This document shows, piece by piece, positions 45,213 through 52,496 of a stretch of DNA of 64,000 bases (position 1 is the stretch's first letter; every line of letters begins with the position of its first letter). The stretch is taken from positions 27,555 through 91,554 of the IMG/VR virus record IMGVR_UViG_3300027782_004053; one strand, written 5' to 3'. This DNA is from a virus. The translations under genes were made by a program, and so were the position numbers. The notes under the pieces are model-generated. The model did not search any database. It was not told where the DNA came from and saw only the letters and a list, made by a program, of their open reading frames with translations.

Positions 45213-46747
45213 TGGATACAACATCAAATTCTGAAAATCCACTTGTTGAATTAATTCAATTATTCGGCAAGGATGGGCTGGCGCATAAAGATATAAATGA
45301 TTTAAAAACTGCTTTAGATACACTTACTGCAACACTAGAAAAACGTGCAGGAAAACCTGAAGAAGACCCCAACGCATCTCCAAAAACGTTACTTGGAAAT
45401 ATTAAAGATTTTGGTAAAGGGTTTGCGTCCCCTATTACAAAAGATTTGCCGAAATTTCTTGGATTTGGAAAATCTTCTTTGCCCGAAAATATTAACAAAG
45501 TTGCAACTGAAGAACCCCCCGAAACAATTGAACCAACTGAACCAATATTACAAACGCCAAATGAAACTTCGGTTGTAGAAAATAAATTTGGAGATATGGG
45601 AAACGTAATTCCTAGAGAAGATTTGGTTCAAGATACTCCAAAAGAAATTTCTCCGTCTGTTACAGTACCTCCTTCGGTTTCTTCTGAATCTACAAATAAA
45701 GTATTATCGGACATGGTTGAAGTTCTTATAGATTTAAAAGATGATAAGACCCAAAAACAAATACTTGAAGAAGCAATAAACATTAAAAAAATTATTGCCA
45801 ATAATATGGTATCTTCTTCGGATAAAGCAAAAGGAATTGAACCAAATTCTGAAAGTGCTAAAAATGAAGATAGGGAAAAATTGGCAGAGGCAATTGCTGA
45901 TAAATTGTCTGACGTATTGTCTGCTGCCGGTGGAGGTGGCGGTATCGGCATAGACATTCCTGGGAGTTCAGGCGGCAAAGGTTCTGGCGGCAAGCCAGGT
46001 TCACCAAGTCGTATTGGATCTTCGGTAGCCGCAATCGGTAGAACAGCAGTAGCCGGGGCAGCAGTAACCGGTGCCGTTTCTGGTCTAGATTATGTTGCAG
46101 GAGAATTTGGTGTTGGTAAAGACGAAAAAGGAAATGATCTTAAGATAGACGAATCTCAGGATGATAAAAATTGGGAAAAAATGTCTACCGGCCAGCAAGT
46201 AATTTCTGGTGTGGGTCGCGGCATTGAAAAGGTAGGCGATCTACTTCCTTTTAACGCTTTATCGAATACAGTTAGACAAGCAAAATATGATAGGATTAAT
46301 GCTGAAACAGCTGGCTTAAAACAAGATTCAGAAAAAGATAAATTAGAATTACCTAGTCCAGACGAAGCCAAATATATTTTACAAAAGGGAACAACTGAAG
46401 AAATAAAAAATTGGGGCGGAGAAGAAAAACTTAAAGGTATAATAAAACAATCCGAAACAATACAACCAAGTAATAAAACATTAAAGTTTCCAAATCAACC
46501 TACAGAATTAGTTTCGCCAAAAGAATCGCCGGCGCTAAAAAATGTTTTAGAAAACGTAACTGGTACAAATACAGATTTAAAATTAAGTCCACAAACAACA
46601 CAAACAAATACAATTGCGCCGTTCGTATCAAATAAAGTCGTAAATAATACAGAACAAACAATTATAGGTACTCCGCCCTCTCCTCATTCCAGTTTTAGCT
46701 CATTTAATAGGTGGCAAGATAAACGATCAACATACACGGATAGATAG
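45212..46747 (+). CDS. Putative tail tape-measure / hub protein (gp29 position)
   Basis: 511 aa. An acidic, helical N-terminal half is followed by a Gly/Ala stretch (about 248-300, SSVAAIGRTAVAGAAVTGA) and a C-terminal tail ending SSFNRWQDKRSTYTD. Tape-measure-like features are length, helix content and a hydrophobic patch. It is last in the plus-strand block after the gp26-type gene and ends at a terminator. No direct T4 gp29 motif could be identified. Confidence 0.5.
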   Translation: MDTTSNSENPLVELIQLFGKDGLAHKDINDLKTALDTLTATLEKRAGKPEEDPNASPKTLLGNIKDFGKGFASPITKDLPKFLGFGKSSLPENINKVATEEPPETIEPTEPILQTPNETSVVENKFGDMGNVIPREDLVQDTPKEISPSVTVPPSVSSESTNKVLSDMVEVLIDLKDDKTQKQILEEAINIKKIIANNMVSSSDKAKGIEPNSESAKNEDREKLAEAIADKLSDVLSAAGGGGGIGIDIPGSSGGKGSGGKPGSPSRIGSSVAAIGRTAVAGAAVTGAVSGLDYVAGEFGVGKDEKGNDLKIDESQDDKNWEKMSTGQQVISGVGRGIEKVGDLLPFNALSNTVRQAKYDRINAETAGLKQDSEKDKLELPSPDEAKYILQKGTTEEIKNWGGEEKLKGIIKQSETIQPSNKTLKFPNQPTELVSPKESPALKNVLENVTGTNTDLKLSPQTTQTNTIAPFVSNKVVNNTEQTIIGTPPSPHSSFSSFNRWQDKRSTYTDR

Positions 46748-46750
46748 TCA

Positions 46751-46783
46751 ATAAAAAAGCCCAGTTTCCTGGGCTTTCTTTTA
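46751..46783. terminator. Bidirectional rho-independent terminator
   Basis: AAGCCCAG (46757-46764) and CTGGGCTT (46769-46776) form an 8 bp stem. The loop reads GAAA on the minus strand. T tracts flank both sides (minus strand TTTTTT; plus strand TCTTTT). It closes the plus-strand late block and the converging minus-strand operon. Confidence 0.9.
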
Positions 46784-46972
46784 CTTCTTCAATTCTGAAG
46801 GTCTTTTAACCTTTGGTTTAGGTTTTTTGACCTTCTTTTCATTTTTATGCTTATTTTCAATCTTTCGAATTTCAAGATTGTTTTTCTTAACCGGGGTTGC
46901 CGCTACAGCAAACCCCGAATGAGCCATTACTAAAGATGTACATAATATAATTACGCTTGCTTTAAAACTCAT
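46781..46972 (-). CDS. Small secreted lysine-rich protein
   Basis: 63 aa from ATG 46972, preceded by AGGAAAT. Residues 1-25 are a signal peptide (SVIILCTSLVMAHSGFAVA, cut before ATPVK). The mature part of about 38 residues is very basic (HKNEKKVKKPKPKVKRPSELKK). It is last in the minus-strand operon, after gp32. Function unknown. A periplasmic or envelope-binding role is plausible because of the charge. Confidence 0.65.
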   Translation of the reverse strand: MSFKASVIILCTSLVMAHSGFAVAATPVKKNNLEIRKIENKHKNEKKVKKPKPKVKRPSELKK

Positions 46973-46985
46973 TTTATTTCCTTTA

Positions 46986-47909
46986 TTAGTCGTCGCTCGC
47001 CAACTTTGAGAAATATGACAAAGATTCATCGTCATCGTCAAAATTTACATCCTGTTTAGGAGTAGGTGTTGGAGCTCGAGTAACTTGTGCTGCTGGTTTT
47101 GTAAATGTTGTACCTTCATCTAGATCAACACTTTCTGCAGGTTTAACCGGAGGTGCACCATTAGAAAGAACCATAGTAAGTTTTTTCTTCAACTCATCAT
47201 ATGATTTAAAGTTCTTAGGTTCTAAGAACGCAGTCAATGAATGTTGTTTAGACCAGATTGCCTCGATGATAGAATCATCATTGGATACTGGACTCGGACT
47301 ATCAAATTCTGATTTGTCATAATTACGATATCCCTCTACATTGCGAATCTTCAACTTGAAGTTTGCACCTTCCCAGAAATCAAACGGGTTAAGTGGTTTC
47401 TCATCCTCAAATTGTGGCTCTGCAACGTCTTTAATCTTATCAAAGATTTTCTTACCAAACTTATACAAGAATACTTTACCCTCATTCTCAGGATGCTTAG
47501 TATCCTGTACAATAAGAATATTTGTGATATAAGTTAGTTTACGTTTCTGTTTCCGAGCAACTTCTTTATTTGCTTCTGAACCGGAATTCCATAGTTCAGT
47601 ATTAAGTTCTGAAACAGGATCTTGTTTACCAAGAGTAGTTAAAGAATTCTCAATATACCATTTTCCGGTAGGTCCCTGAAAACCATGATTCCAAATGCGA
47701 ACCCATGGAAGTTCTTCGCCTTTAGGTGGCGCCAAAAATCGGATAACAGCATAACCATTTCCTGCTTTGTCAACTTCTGGTTGCCAGTAGCGGTCATCGT
47801 TTTTGTTGTTAGATTCTGATTGGGGATTTGCGATCTTTTCAACTTCTTTCATTAAAGAATCGAAGCCTCCGCGAGATTTGCGTAGATCTGCTAGTGATGT
47901 GAATGCCAT
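46986..47909 (-). CDS. gp32: Single-stranded DNA-binding protein gp32
   Basis: 307 aa, T4 gp32 size. Core motifs are AVIRFLAPPKGEELPWVRIWNHGFQG and LYKFGKKIFDKI. The C-terminus is acidic (DVNFDDDDESLSYFSKLASDD) for partner binding. No cysteine is present, so the zinc site of T4 gp32 (3 Cys + 1 His) is lost. It coats ssDNA in replication and recombination and binds gp59 and UvsY. A promoter lies at 48033-48061. Confidence 0.94.
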   Translation of the reverse strand: MAFTSLADLRKSRGGFDSLMKEVEKIANPQSESNNKNDDRYWQPEVDKAGNGYAVIRFLAPPKGEELPWVRIWNHGFQGPTGKWYIENSLTTLGKQDPVSELNTELWNSGSEANKEVARKQKRKLTYITNILIVQDTKHPENEGKVFLYKFGKKIFDKIKDVAEPQFEDEKPLNPFDFWEGANFKLKIRNVEGYRNYDKSEFDSPSPVSNDDSIIEAIWSKQHSLTAFLEPKNFKSYDELKKKLTMVLSNGAPPVKPAESVDLDEGTTFTKPAAQVTRAPTPTPKQDVNFDDDDESLSYFSKLASDD

Positions 47910-47948
47910 GATAATTTCCTTTCGTATTGGCGTAGTATGTGCGTAGTA

Positions 47949-48137
47949 TTAACGTCGTTTAATTTTTTGATTTTCGTATGCATAATCTAGATATTCATCA
48001 AATACATCATCGTCTTTACTCGATGGTGTCATATTATATATAATCTTTCGATGCTTGTCAAGTTTGTGATTGCCCTTTTCTACCCGGCGAATCTTCTTCT
48101 CACGCTCGTAATTATCTTTTTTCCTGTAATTGTCCAT
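47949..48137 (-). CDS. Small basic protein, function unknown
   Basis: 62 aa from ATG 48137. The basic N-terminal half (YRKKDNYEREKKIRRVEKGN) is followed by an acidic C-terminus (DDDVFDEYLDYAYENQK). No ribosome site is clear. The strong promoter for gp32 lies inside this frame, so expression could be partial. Not recognised. Confidence 0.45.
   Translation of the reverse strand: MDNYRKKDNYEREKKIRRVEKGNHKLDKHRKIIYNMTPSSKDDDVFDEYLDYAYENQKIKRR
48033..48061 (-). promoter_or_regulatory. Sigma70-type promoter for gp32
   Basis: Minus strand TTGACA (48061-48056), 17 bp, TATAAT (48038-48033). It gives gp32 a separate transcript with a leader of about 115 nt. Confidence 0.65.
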
Positions 48138-48154
48138 TTTGCAATATAAAAATA

Positions 48155-48373
48155 TTAAACATCTTTCGTCTTTTTTGTCGGAACTTTGATATACGGCCAA
48201 GCAAGCAAACGCTTGCTAAGTTCCTGTTGACCGTGCGCAACTTTAATTAAATATCGTTGCGTATCCTTTATCGCTTCTTGTTGGTAAGCTAGTAGTTCTT
48301 GCATTCTAACAAGATCTTCCTCTAGTTTTTTAAACCTACCCTGCGTTTCTAATTCGTTGTCTAAAGATTCCAT
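48155..48373 (-). CDS. Small coiled-coil protein
   Basis: 72 aa. Residues 1-55 are one long amphipathic helix (KKLEEDLVRMQELLAYQQEAI), reminiscent of SlyX-type proteins. The C-terminus is basic. It overlaps the end of gp59 by 38 nt. Function unknown. Confidence 0.55.
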   Translation of the reverse strand: MESLDNELETQGRFKKLEEDLVRMQELLAYQQEAIKDTQRYLIKVAHGQQELSKRLLAWPYIKVPTKKTKDV

Positions 48374-48947
48374 TAAATTTTTCCGTATCTATAGATAAAA
48401 ATGGTTTATACTTTTTAATCAATCTAGATATATCGGGCCAAACTATAGTGTCAGTAATTTCTTTATCAAAAACTTCTACATACTTGTTAAGCTTTTCCAA
48501 TATAACCAAGGTTTCAATGCTAATTGTTTTTCTTAAAAACGCTTTAATTATATATGGGTGTTGACCCGATTGCACATTAAAGATTTCTGATAAACTTAAA
48601 TTTTTATCTTCCATTTCTGCAAGCAGTGCATCCAAATCTTGAGAAAAATTATAAGATAAACTCTCAATTTTCTTTTTCCAAAGTTGATATCTTTCGCCAG
48701 CATCAATATCAAACATCCCTCCCCAGCGATCGCCGGAAACGAAATTTGCAACTAAAAAATTAGCAACCTCTTCGTCAGAATAAGTTTTGGAAATTTTTCT
48801 AATAGAGAAAAGATCAGTTCTTTTTGCAAAAGCTTGTCGGCTTGCTTTGACCTTTCCCCGTTGTTTAACTACATCATATTTGTCTGTTGTAAAATGCAAT
48901 TTAAGAGCAATATACATTTTATAAACTGAAAATTCATCCATTGTCAT
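48336..48947 (-). CDS. gp59: Helicase loader gp59
   Basis: 203 aa, T4 gp59 is 217. MDEFSVYKMYIALKLHFTTDKYD at the N-terminus and FVSGDRWGGMFDIDAGERYQLWKKK are family signatures. It loads the gp41 helicase on gp32-covered forks. Overlaps gp33 by 4 nt. Confidence 0.9.
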   Translation of the reverse strand: MTMDEFSVYKMYIALKLHFTTDKYDVVKQRGKVKASRQAFAKRTDLFSIRKISKTYSDEEVANFLVANFVSGDRWGGMFDIDAGERYQLWKKKIESLSYNFSQDLDALLAEMEDKNLSLSEIFNVQSGQHPYIIKAFLRKTISIETLVILEKLNKYVEVFDKEITDTIVWPDISRLIKKYKPFLSIDTEKFNGIFRQRIRNAG

Positions 48948-49207
48948 AGTGGCAGTTTGCCCCTTGGTTTCATATAATTTTGTTCCTCGGCCTCGTATTG
49001 AATCTTATCCTTGAGGGACTTATTAATTAAGTTTGCAACAGATTCTACATCAATATCAATTTCGTTACAATATTGAATTACTGCATCCATGTAACTAATA
49101 TGTTCCTTAGCAACAAGTTCTTCGATATACAATGAGAACTCGTTAGGCGATCTAAATCGTTTTGTAATAATTAAACTATCGGTTAAAATTTCGTTTTCTT
49201 GTATCAT
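48944..49207 (-). CDS. gp33: Late transcription coactivator gp33
   Basis: 87 aa. SPNEFSLYIEELVAKEHISYMDAVIQYC, then DVESVANLINKSLKDKIQYEAE, matches the gp33 family, which tethers RNA polymerase to the sliding clamp. It starts 4 nt inside the bilin reductase gene, so its translation is coupled to that gene. The C-terminal clamp-binding motif is not obvious. Confidence 0.82.
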   Translation of the reverse strand: MIQENEILTDSLIITKRFRSPNEFSLYIEELVAKEHISYMDAVIQYCNEIDIDVESVANLINKSLKDKIQYEAEEQNYMKPRGKLPL

Positions 49208-49878
49208 TTTAATTCTGGAAATAAAATTTCGTCCATGAAGTTTTTAAAATTGGTTTCGTCTACACCTAGATTAACCATCATTGCTAATGTATGATGATTC
49301 AACTTTTGATTAATACAATAATTGTTATAGGGGTCTATATAACTATTACTATTTCTCTCATTCCCTACATTATAAAGGAAATAATCTAAATTGTCTATAG
49401 CAACGTTAATCAATTTATCCAATTCTTCTTCTGTACTAACATTTCCTGCCGCAAGCATTCCCGGGCTAAAAATCCGCTTTGCCCAATCTGGTAGTTCTCT
49501 TGGCTTAGTCCAATTTATAGATGACATCTTATCTTGATACCAATTATAAATTACACTATCGCCAGATTTAGAAAAATCATGGAATGCGCCAGTAATCTTA
49601 TTTGCTCCACATACCACATCAAATCCAAATATTGGAGCAGGGTCATTGAGATGCGGAAATACAGTCATGTGCATAACCCACATCTTTTTAGATTCTCTTG
49701 CATCTACAATTTCAATATGTGCTCGTCGAAACTTATCAGATTTGAATAGATAATTCTTCCAAGTGAAATCAATATCGGTGTGCTCATATTTGCTGTCTAT
49801 TGGCAAAACATCACACTCTTTGAATTTGCCAATAATTGATTCTGATAATGGAATCATCTTATCCCATACCATAGACAT
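49204..49878 (-). CDS. Ferredoxin-dependent bilin reductase (PcyA/PcyX/PebS family)
   Basis: 224 aa. The core block is HMTVFPHLNDPAPIFGFDVV, and the family C-terminus is visible as a long helix with NQKLNHHTLAMMVNLGVDE before DEILFPEL. Relative to PcyA, the substrate-site residues Glu76, His88 and Asp105 align with E56, H70 and D87. H70 to D87 is 17 residues, exactly as in PcyA. It would reduce biliverdin with electrons from ferredoxin, giving phycocyanobilin, phycoerythrobilin or another bilin. Product specificity cannot be read. It follows heme oxygenase with a TAATG overlap. No ferredoxin gene is present in the window. Confidence 0.85.
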   Translation of the reverse strand: MSMVWDKMIPLSESIIGKFKECDVLPIDSKYEHTDIDFTWKNYLFKSDKFRRAHIEIVDARESKKMWVMHMTVFPHLNDPAPIFGFDVVCGANKITGAFHDFSKSGDSVIYNWYQDKMSSINWTKPRELPDWAKRIFSPGMLAAGNVSTEEELDKLINVAIDNLDYFLYNVGNERNSNSYIDPYNNYCINQKLNHHTLAMMVNLGVDETNFKNFMDEILFPELK

Positions 49879-50402
49879 TAGTTATATTCCTTAACCATAT
49901 TGATATTGTGGTCGAATGCAATGTTTGCCTCATCTGCCATTTCAATAACTAACTTAGATCTAACCTTGGCAATTAATTCTTCTCTATTTTCAAACTTGTA
50001 CATCTTTCCAGAACCAGGCACGAGTTTTGCAAGAGCTTGACCACCAAATAAATCACCCATGTGGCGCACATAGATATGTGCCATTGCATCTTGTGCATTG
50101 TCTATGCTAAGTAAATAGTTCACATAGTCTACAGTAGACTTTCTGGGCGAGTATAAAGTTGTAGGAGTAGTAAGCTCATTAATGTCATCTCTAATGTTTG
50201 CAGATCGTTTTAATTCCAACATATCATCAAATAGACCAAACTTGTCACCTACATCTTCTTCCAATACATGGTATATAAAACCAAGTTGAAATAAGTAATC
50301 TGCGTATTCTTCTCTTGTTACTGATTTTTTAAAGATAGCTTTAATAAACGGTTGCGTTTCAGCTTCTTTATGCTTTTCGTGGGTTAGATCTTTTAGACTC
50401 AT
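49878..50402 (-). CDS. Heme oxygenase
   Basis: 174 aa, shorter than cyanobacterial HO1 (about 240). The proximal heme ligand is H11 in THEKHKEAE. The distal helix motif GDLFGGQ lies at 116-122 (canonical GDLSGGQ). It opens heme to biliverdin, releasing iron and CO. It starts 1 nt after the stop of the membrane protein and shares its stop with the bilin reductase start, so the two make a two-step heme-to-bilin pathway. HO1-type enzymes also need ferredoxin or a similar donor. Confidence 0.92.
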   Translation of the reverse strand: MSLKDLTHEKHKEAETQPFIKAIFKKSVTREEYADYLFQLGFIYHVLEEDVGDKFGLFDDMLELKRSANIRDDINELTTPTTLYSPRKSTVDYVNYLLSIDNAQDAMAHIYVRHMGDLFGGQALAKLVPGSGKMYKFENREELIAKVRSKLVIEMADEANIAFDHNINMVKEYN

Positions 50403-50403
50403 T

Positions 50404-50715
50404 TTATTTAAATAGTATTAGGGCAAGGAAACAAGAATGTACAATAAATCCTGCCCCGATAGTAACAATAGTCAACATATCTTTAAGAATTACTGCGCGG
50501 GCAAATAGTAGTGATAATCCTGCCCAAACAAATAGAACAAAATCTACAGGAGGCATCCTATCCGATAGACCAGACATTAATGAAATCATTGTCGGCACTG
50601 TTGATGCATGGATTAGTACAATACCAATCCATGCAATAGTTTCTGCAGTTGCAACTGTTAGTGTTGTCTTGCAGTATTCAATAACATTTTGTAGTGAGGG
50701 TAGTTTAAAGATCAT
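50404..50715 (-). CDS. Small polytopic membrane protein in bilin operon
   Basis: 103 aa with three predicted membrane segments, about 21-45 (TIAWIGIVLIHASTV), 57-75 (FVLFVWAGLSLLFAR) and 79-101. The middle loop is GLSDRMPPVD. It lies 3 nt after SleB and 1 nt before heme oxygenase. Not recognised. It could be a lysis accessory with SleB (holin/pinholin) or belong functionally with the bilin enzymes. Confidence 0.6.
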   Translation of the reverse strand: MIFKLPSLQNVIEYCKTTLTVATAETIAWIGIVLIHASTVPTMISLMSGLSDRMPPVDFVLFVWAGLSLLFARAVILKDMLTIVTIGAGFIVHSCFLALILFK

Positions 50716-50718
50716 AAT

Positions 50719-51249
50719 TTATTTGTAAAAGATATGGTTGCCAATTTTTGCGATTTGTTGTTTATTCCAATTAGGAGAAACGTATGAAGCATGATAATAC
50801 ATTGCCTCATTGAGGCCCTTTAATCGAAATCCTTCTAAAAGAACTTTCTTTGCGACTTCATATGATTCCTTATATGCAGCTGCATAAATTGGTTTTACTT
50901 TTGTTGATGTTTCGCAATACCAACTAAACTGACAAATTACTTTGTCATAAATTACGTTACGTTGATATACTACTTTGCAAATATCGTTAGGAAATTTGCT
51001 TGATGCTGCTCTATTGAGCGTTACTTGAGCAACTGCAACTTTGCCTTCAAATGGCTCCGTTGCTGCTTCGTAGTAAATGTTATGTGCGAGACAATTTAAT
51101 TGTTGCTCTCTTATGGCGACTGTAATGTCACTATCCTTAAACTTTAATTCTCTTAAATTATTTAATTTTTCGGTTGTTACTTGAACAAAAATAGATACTA
51201 ATAGTATTGAGGATAGAAATAATAGAAATGATTTTGTATAAGTTTTCAT
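50719..51249 (-). CDS. SleB-type cell wall hydrolase with membrane anchor
   Basis: 176 aa. Residues 7-26 form a signal anchor (SFLLFLSSILLVSIFVQV). The catalytic domain has NCLAHNIYYEAATEPFEGKVAVAQVTLNRA, then CQFSWYC, characteristic of the Hydrolase_2/SleB family (spore cortex lytic type). A candidate signal-arrest endolysin that degrades peptidoglycan. First gene of the bilin/gp33 operon. Confidence 0.82.
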   Translation of the reverse strand: MKTYTKSFLLFLSSILLVSIFVQVTTEKLNNLRELKFKDSDITVAIREQQLNCLAHNIYYEAATEPFEGKVAVAQVTLNRAASSKFPNDICKVVYQRNVIYDKVICQFSWYCETSTKVKPIYAAAYKESYEVAKKVLLEGFRLKGLNEAMYYHASYVSPNWNKQQIAKIGNHIFYK

Positions 51250-51272
51250 TATTCGTGTATGTTATTAATAAT

Positions 51273-51304
51273 GGTAGGTTATTTGCTATGCTGGTTAACC
51301 TACC
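51273..51304 (-). repeat. Hairpin repeat copy A, downstream of the OMP gene
   Basis: GGTAGGTTA and TAACCTACC form a 9 bp stem with a 14 nt loop. The 12-mer TGGTAGGTTATT is shared with copy B at 51782-51812. It lies just after the outer-membrane protein gene on the minus strand and may act as a terminator or processing site, though no T run follows. Confidence 0.6.
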
Positions 51305-51317
51305 AAACCTTTATAAC

Positions 51318-51755
51318 TTAGAAACTAAGTTTTACACCCGCAGTAACTCGGCTACCATTTTGTGCCTTGATAACATCTTGGCCAACTTGATAAGAGTAAT
51401 CTACAGTAGCGGATACTTTATTTGTTAGAGGTACCGAAGCACCAGCACCAACAATTACAGCATATCCATCTGGATCAACTTTGCTGTCAACAAATGCACC
51501 GCTTCCTTTTACAGCAACTGATACGGGACCAATTTTTGTAAGAGTTTTAGAAGTACCTACACTATATGTGTCTGACGAAATATTACGAGTAAAGCCACCG
51601 GTTACATCCGCAACACCAATCTTACGACCGATAGTTACGCCCCAAACATTTTCGCTTGAGCTAATGTTAGTACCACCATTGATACCAACTTCTGTGGCCT
51701 GCGCTGCAGTTACTGCACTAATAAGTGCGGTTACAAGTACAAGTTTTTTAATCAA
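51318..51755 (-). CDS. Phage-encoded outer-membrane beta-barrel protein
   Basis: 145 aa. The signal peptide is residues 1-20 (cut AQA|TE). The rest is a series of alternating hydrophobic/polar strands (GVTIGRKIGVADVTGGFTRN and KVSATVDYSYQVGQ) ending in the OMP-type terminal Phe (GVKLSF). The size fits an eight-stranded barrel. It would be inserted in the host outer membrane, perhaps for superinfection exclusion or permeability change. A strong ribosome site (AGGAGAAAA) precedes it. Hairpin repeats flank the gene. Confidence 0.7.
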   Translation of the reverse strand: MIKKLVLVTALISAVTAAQATEVGINGGTNISSSENVWGVTIGRKIGVADVTGGFTRNISSDTYSVGTSKTLTKIGPVSVAVKGSGAFVDSKVDPDGYAVIVGAGASVPLTNKVSATVDYSYQVGQDVIKAQNGSRVTAGVKLSF

Positions 51756-51781
51756 AATTTTCTCCTGTTGTTAAACATATT

Positions 51782-51812
51782 GGTAGGTTATTCTGTTACG
51801 AGGAAACCTACC
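51782..51812 (-). repeat. Hairpin repeat copy B, at the tmRNA 3' side
   Basis: GGTAGGTT and AACCTACC form an 8 bp stem. Same 12-mer start and ACCTACCnAACC-type end as copy A. It lies at the end of the coding part of the tmRNA and could define its 3' end. Confidence 0.6.
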
Positions 51813-52178
51813 GAAACCCTAAGCAGTGTTTAGGCTGCTAATGCGAACAATTCGTCGTTTGCGTTTACGGTTTTTCTTCTTTTTACAAGGTTGCTCTTGT
51901 GCTGTCCACTCATTTACTTGTTGCCCTGTCGAAACTATGCAGGCCCATCGTATAAGCACTAATGGTTTGCCTGCACTCGGATGATTGAGTCGGTTTTATG
52001 CAATAGTGCGTTATATGGTGGACCTGGGGGGATTCGCACCCCCGTCCAGAACACTTTTCTCTTTGCTTCATACAGCAATAAAAATATACTTAGGGAGATC
52101 TGCCCTCCCGTACCCACTAAGAAGCGGGATCTTGTCTAATTGCACAGCCTAGCCGTGTCCGAGATCATAAGTATATGT
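51790..52178 (-). ncRNA. ssrA: tmRNA, circularly permuted (two-piece) form
   Basis: On the minus strand the acceptor half comes first. It has the T arm GGGGG-TGCGAAT-CCCCC (52043-52027), the stem strand CAGGTCC and the encoded ACCA ending at 52016. A 69 nt insert follows. Then comes the 5' strand GGGCCTG (51946-51940) and the hallmark TTTCGACAGGG. The 7 bp acceptor stem contains G3-U70, the alanine identity pair. The reading frame GCA...TAA (51862-51830) encodes ANDELFALAA, so the tag is AANDELFALAA. A 9 bp helix (52168-52176 with 52084-52092) delimits the acceptor piece. Ends are estimated. It rescues stalled ribosomes; smpB is not in the window. Confidence 0.93.
51830..51862 (-). other. tmRNA proteolysis-tag reading frame
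   Basis: Ten sense codons beginning GCA AAC GAC GAA and a TAA stop encode ANDELFALAA. The ending ALAA and start AAND fit proteobacterial ssrA tags. Confidence 0.9.
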
Positions 52179-52179
52179 T

Positions 52180-52476
52180 TTATCGTTGATAACAATTTCT
52201 CTCGCGATAAATTTTACCATCCGGTGTTTGAATTTCTTTCCAGTCGGTACATACAGTTTGTGTCTGTTGTACAATTACCGGTTGCTGTTGTACAACCACA
52301 GGTTGTGGTTGATTTTGGTTTGCAATTATTGCGCCGGCAATACCACCAATAATTAGTGGTGCTACCCAATCACTACGTTCAACAATAACTGTCCGTGGCT
52401 CCCAATGTCTGTGGTGCCATTGGGCGTTTGCTGAAAATGTAAATGCAAAAATTGCTAGAAAAAGTAGTTTTTTCAT
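52180..52476 (-). CDS. Secreted glycine-zipper protein
   Basis: 98 aa. Signal peptide 1-18 (cut ANA|QW). A short Gly-zipper hydrophobic stretch APLIIGGIAGAIIANQ is followed by a Gln/Val-rich spacer and a C-terminal CTDWKEIQTPDGKIYRERNC with two cysteines. It resembles small periplasmic surface-antigen-like proteins. A strong promoter and ribosome site (GGAGAG) precede it, and the tmRNA follows directly, likely on the same transcript. Confidence 0.65.
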   Translation of the reverse strand: MKKLLFLAIFAFTFSANAQWHHRHWEPRTVIVERSDWVAPLIIGGIAGAIIANQNQPQPVVVQQQPVIVQQTQTVCTDWKEIQTPDGKIYRERNCYQR

Positions 52477-52496
52477 TTTTCTCTCCTATTTTATAT

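Noticed and set aside
45628-45993. 121-codon minus-strand frame inside the tape-measure-like gene
   Set aside because: Pro-rich antisense shadow of the low-complexity plus-strand gene, no promoter or ribosome site.
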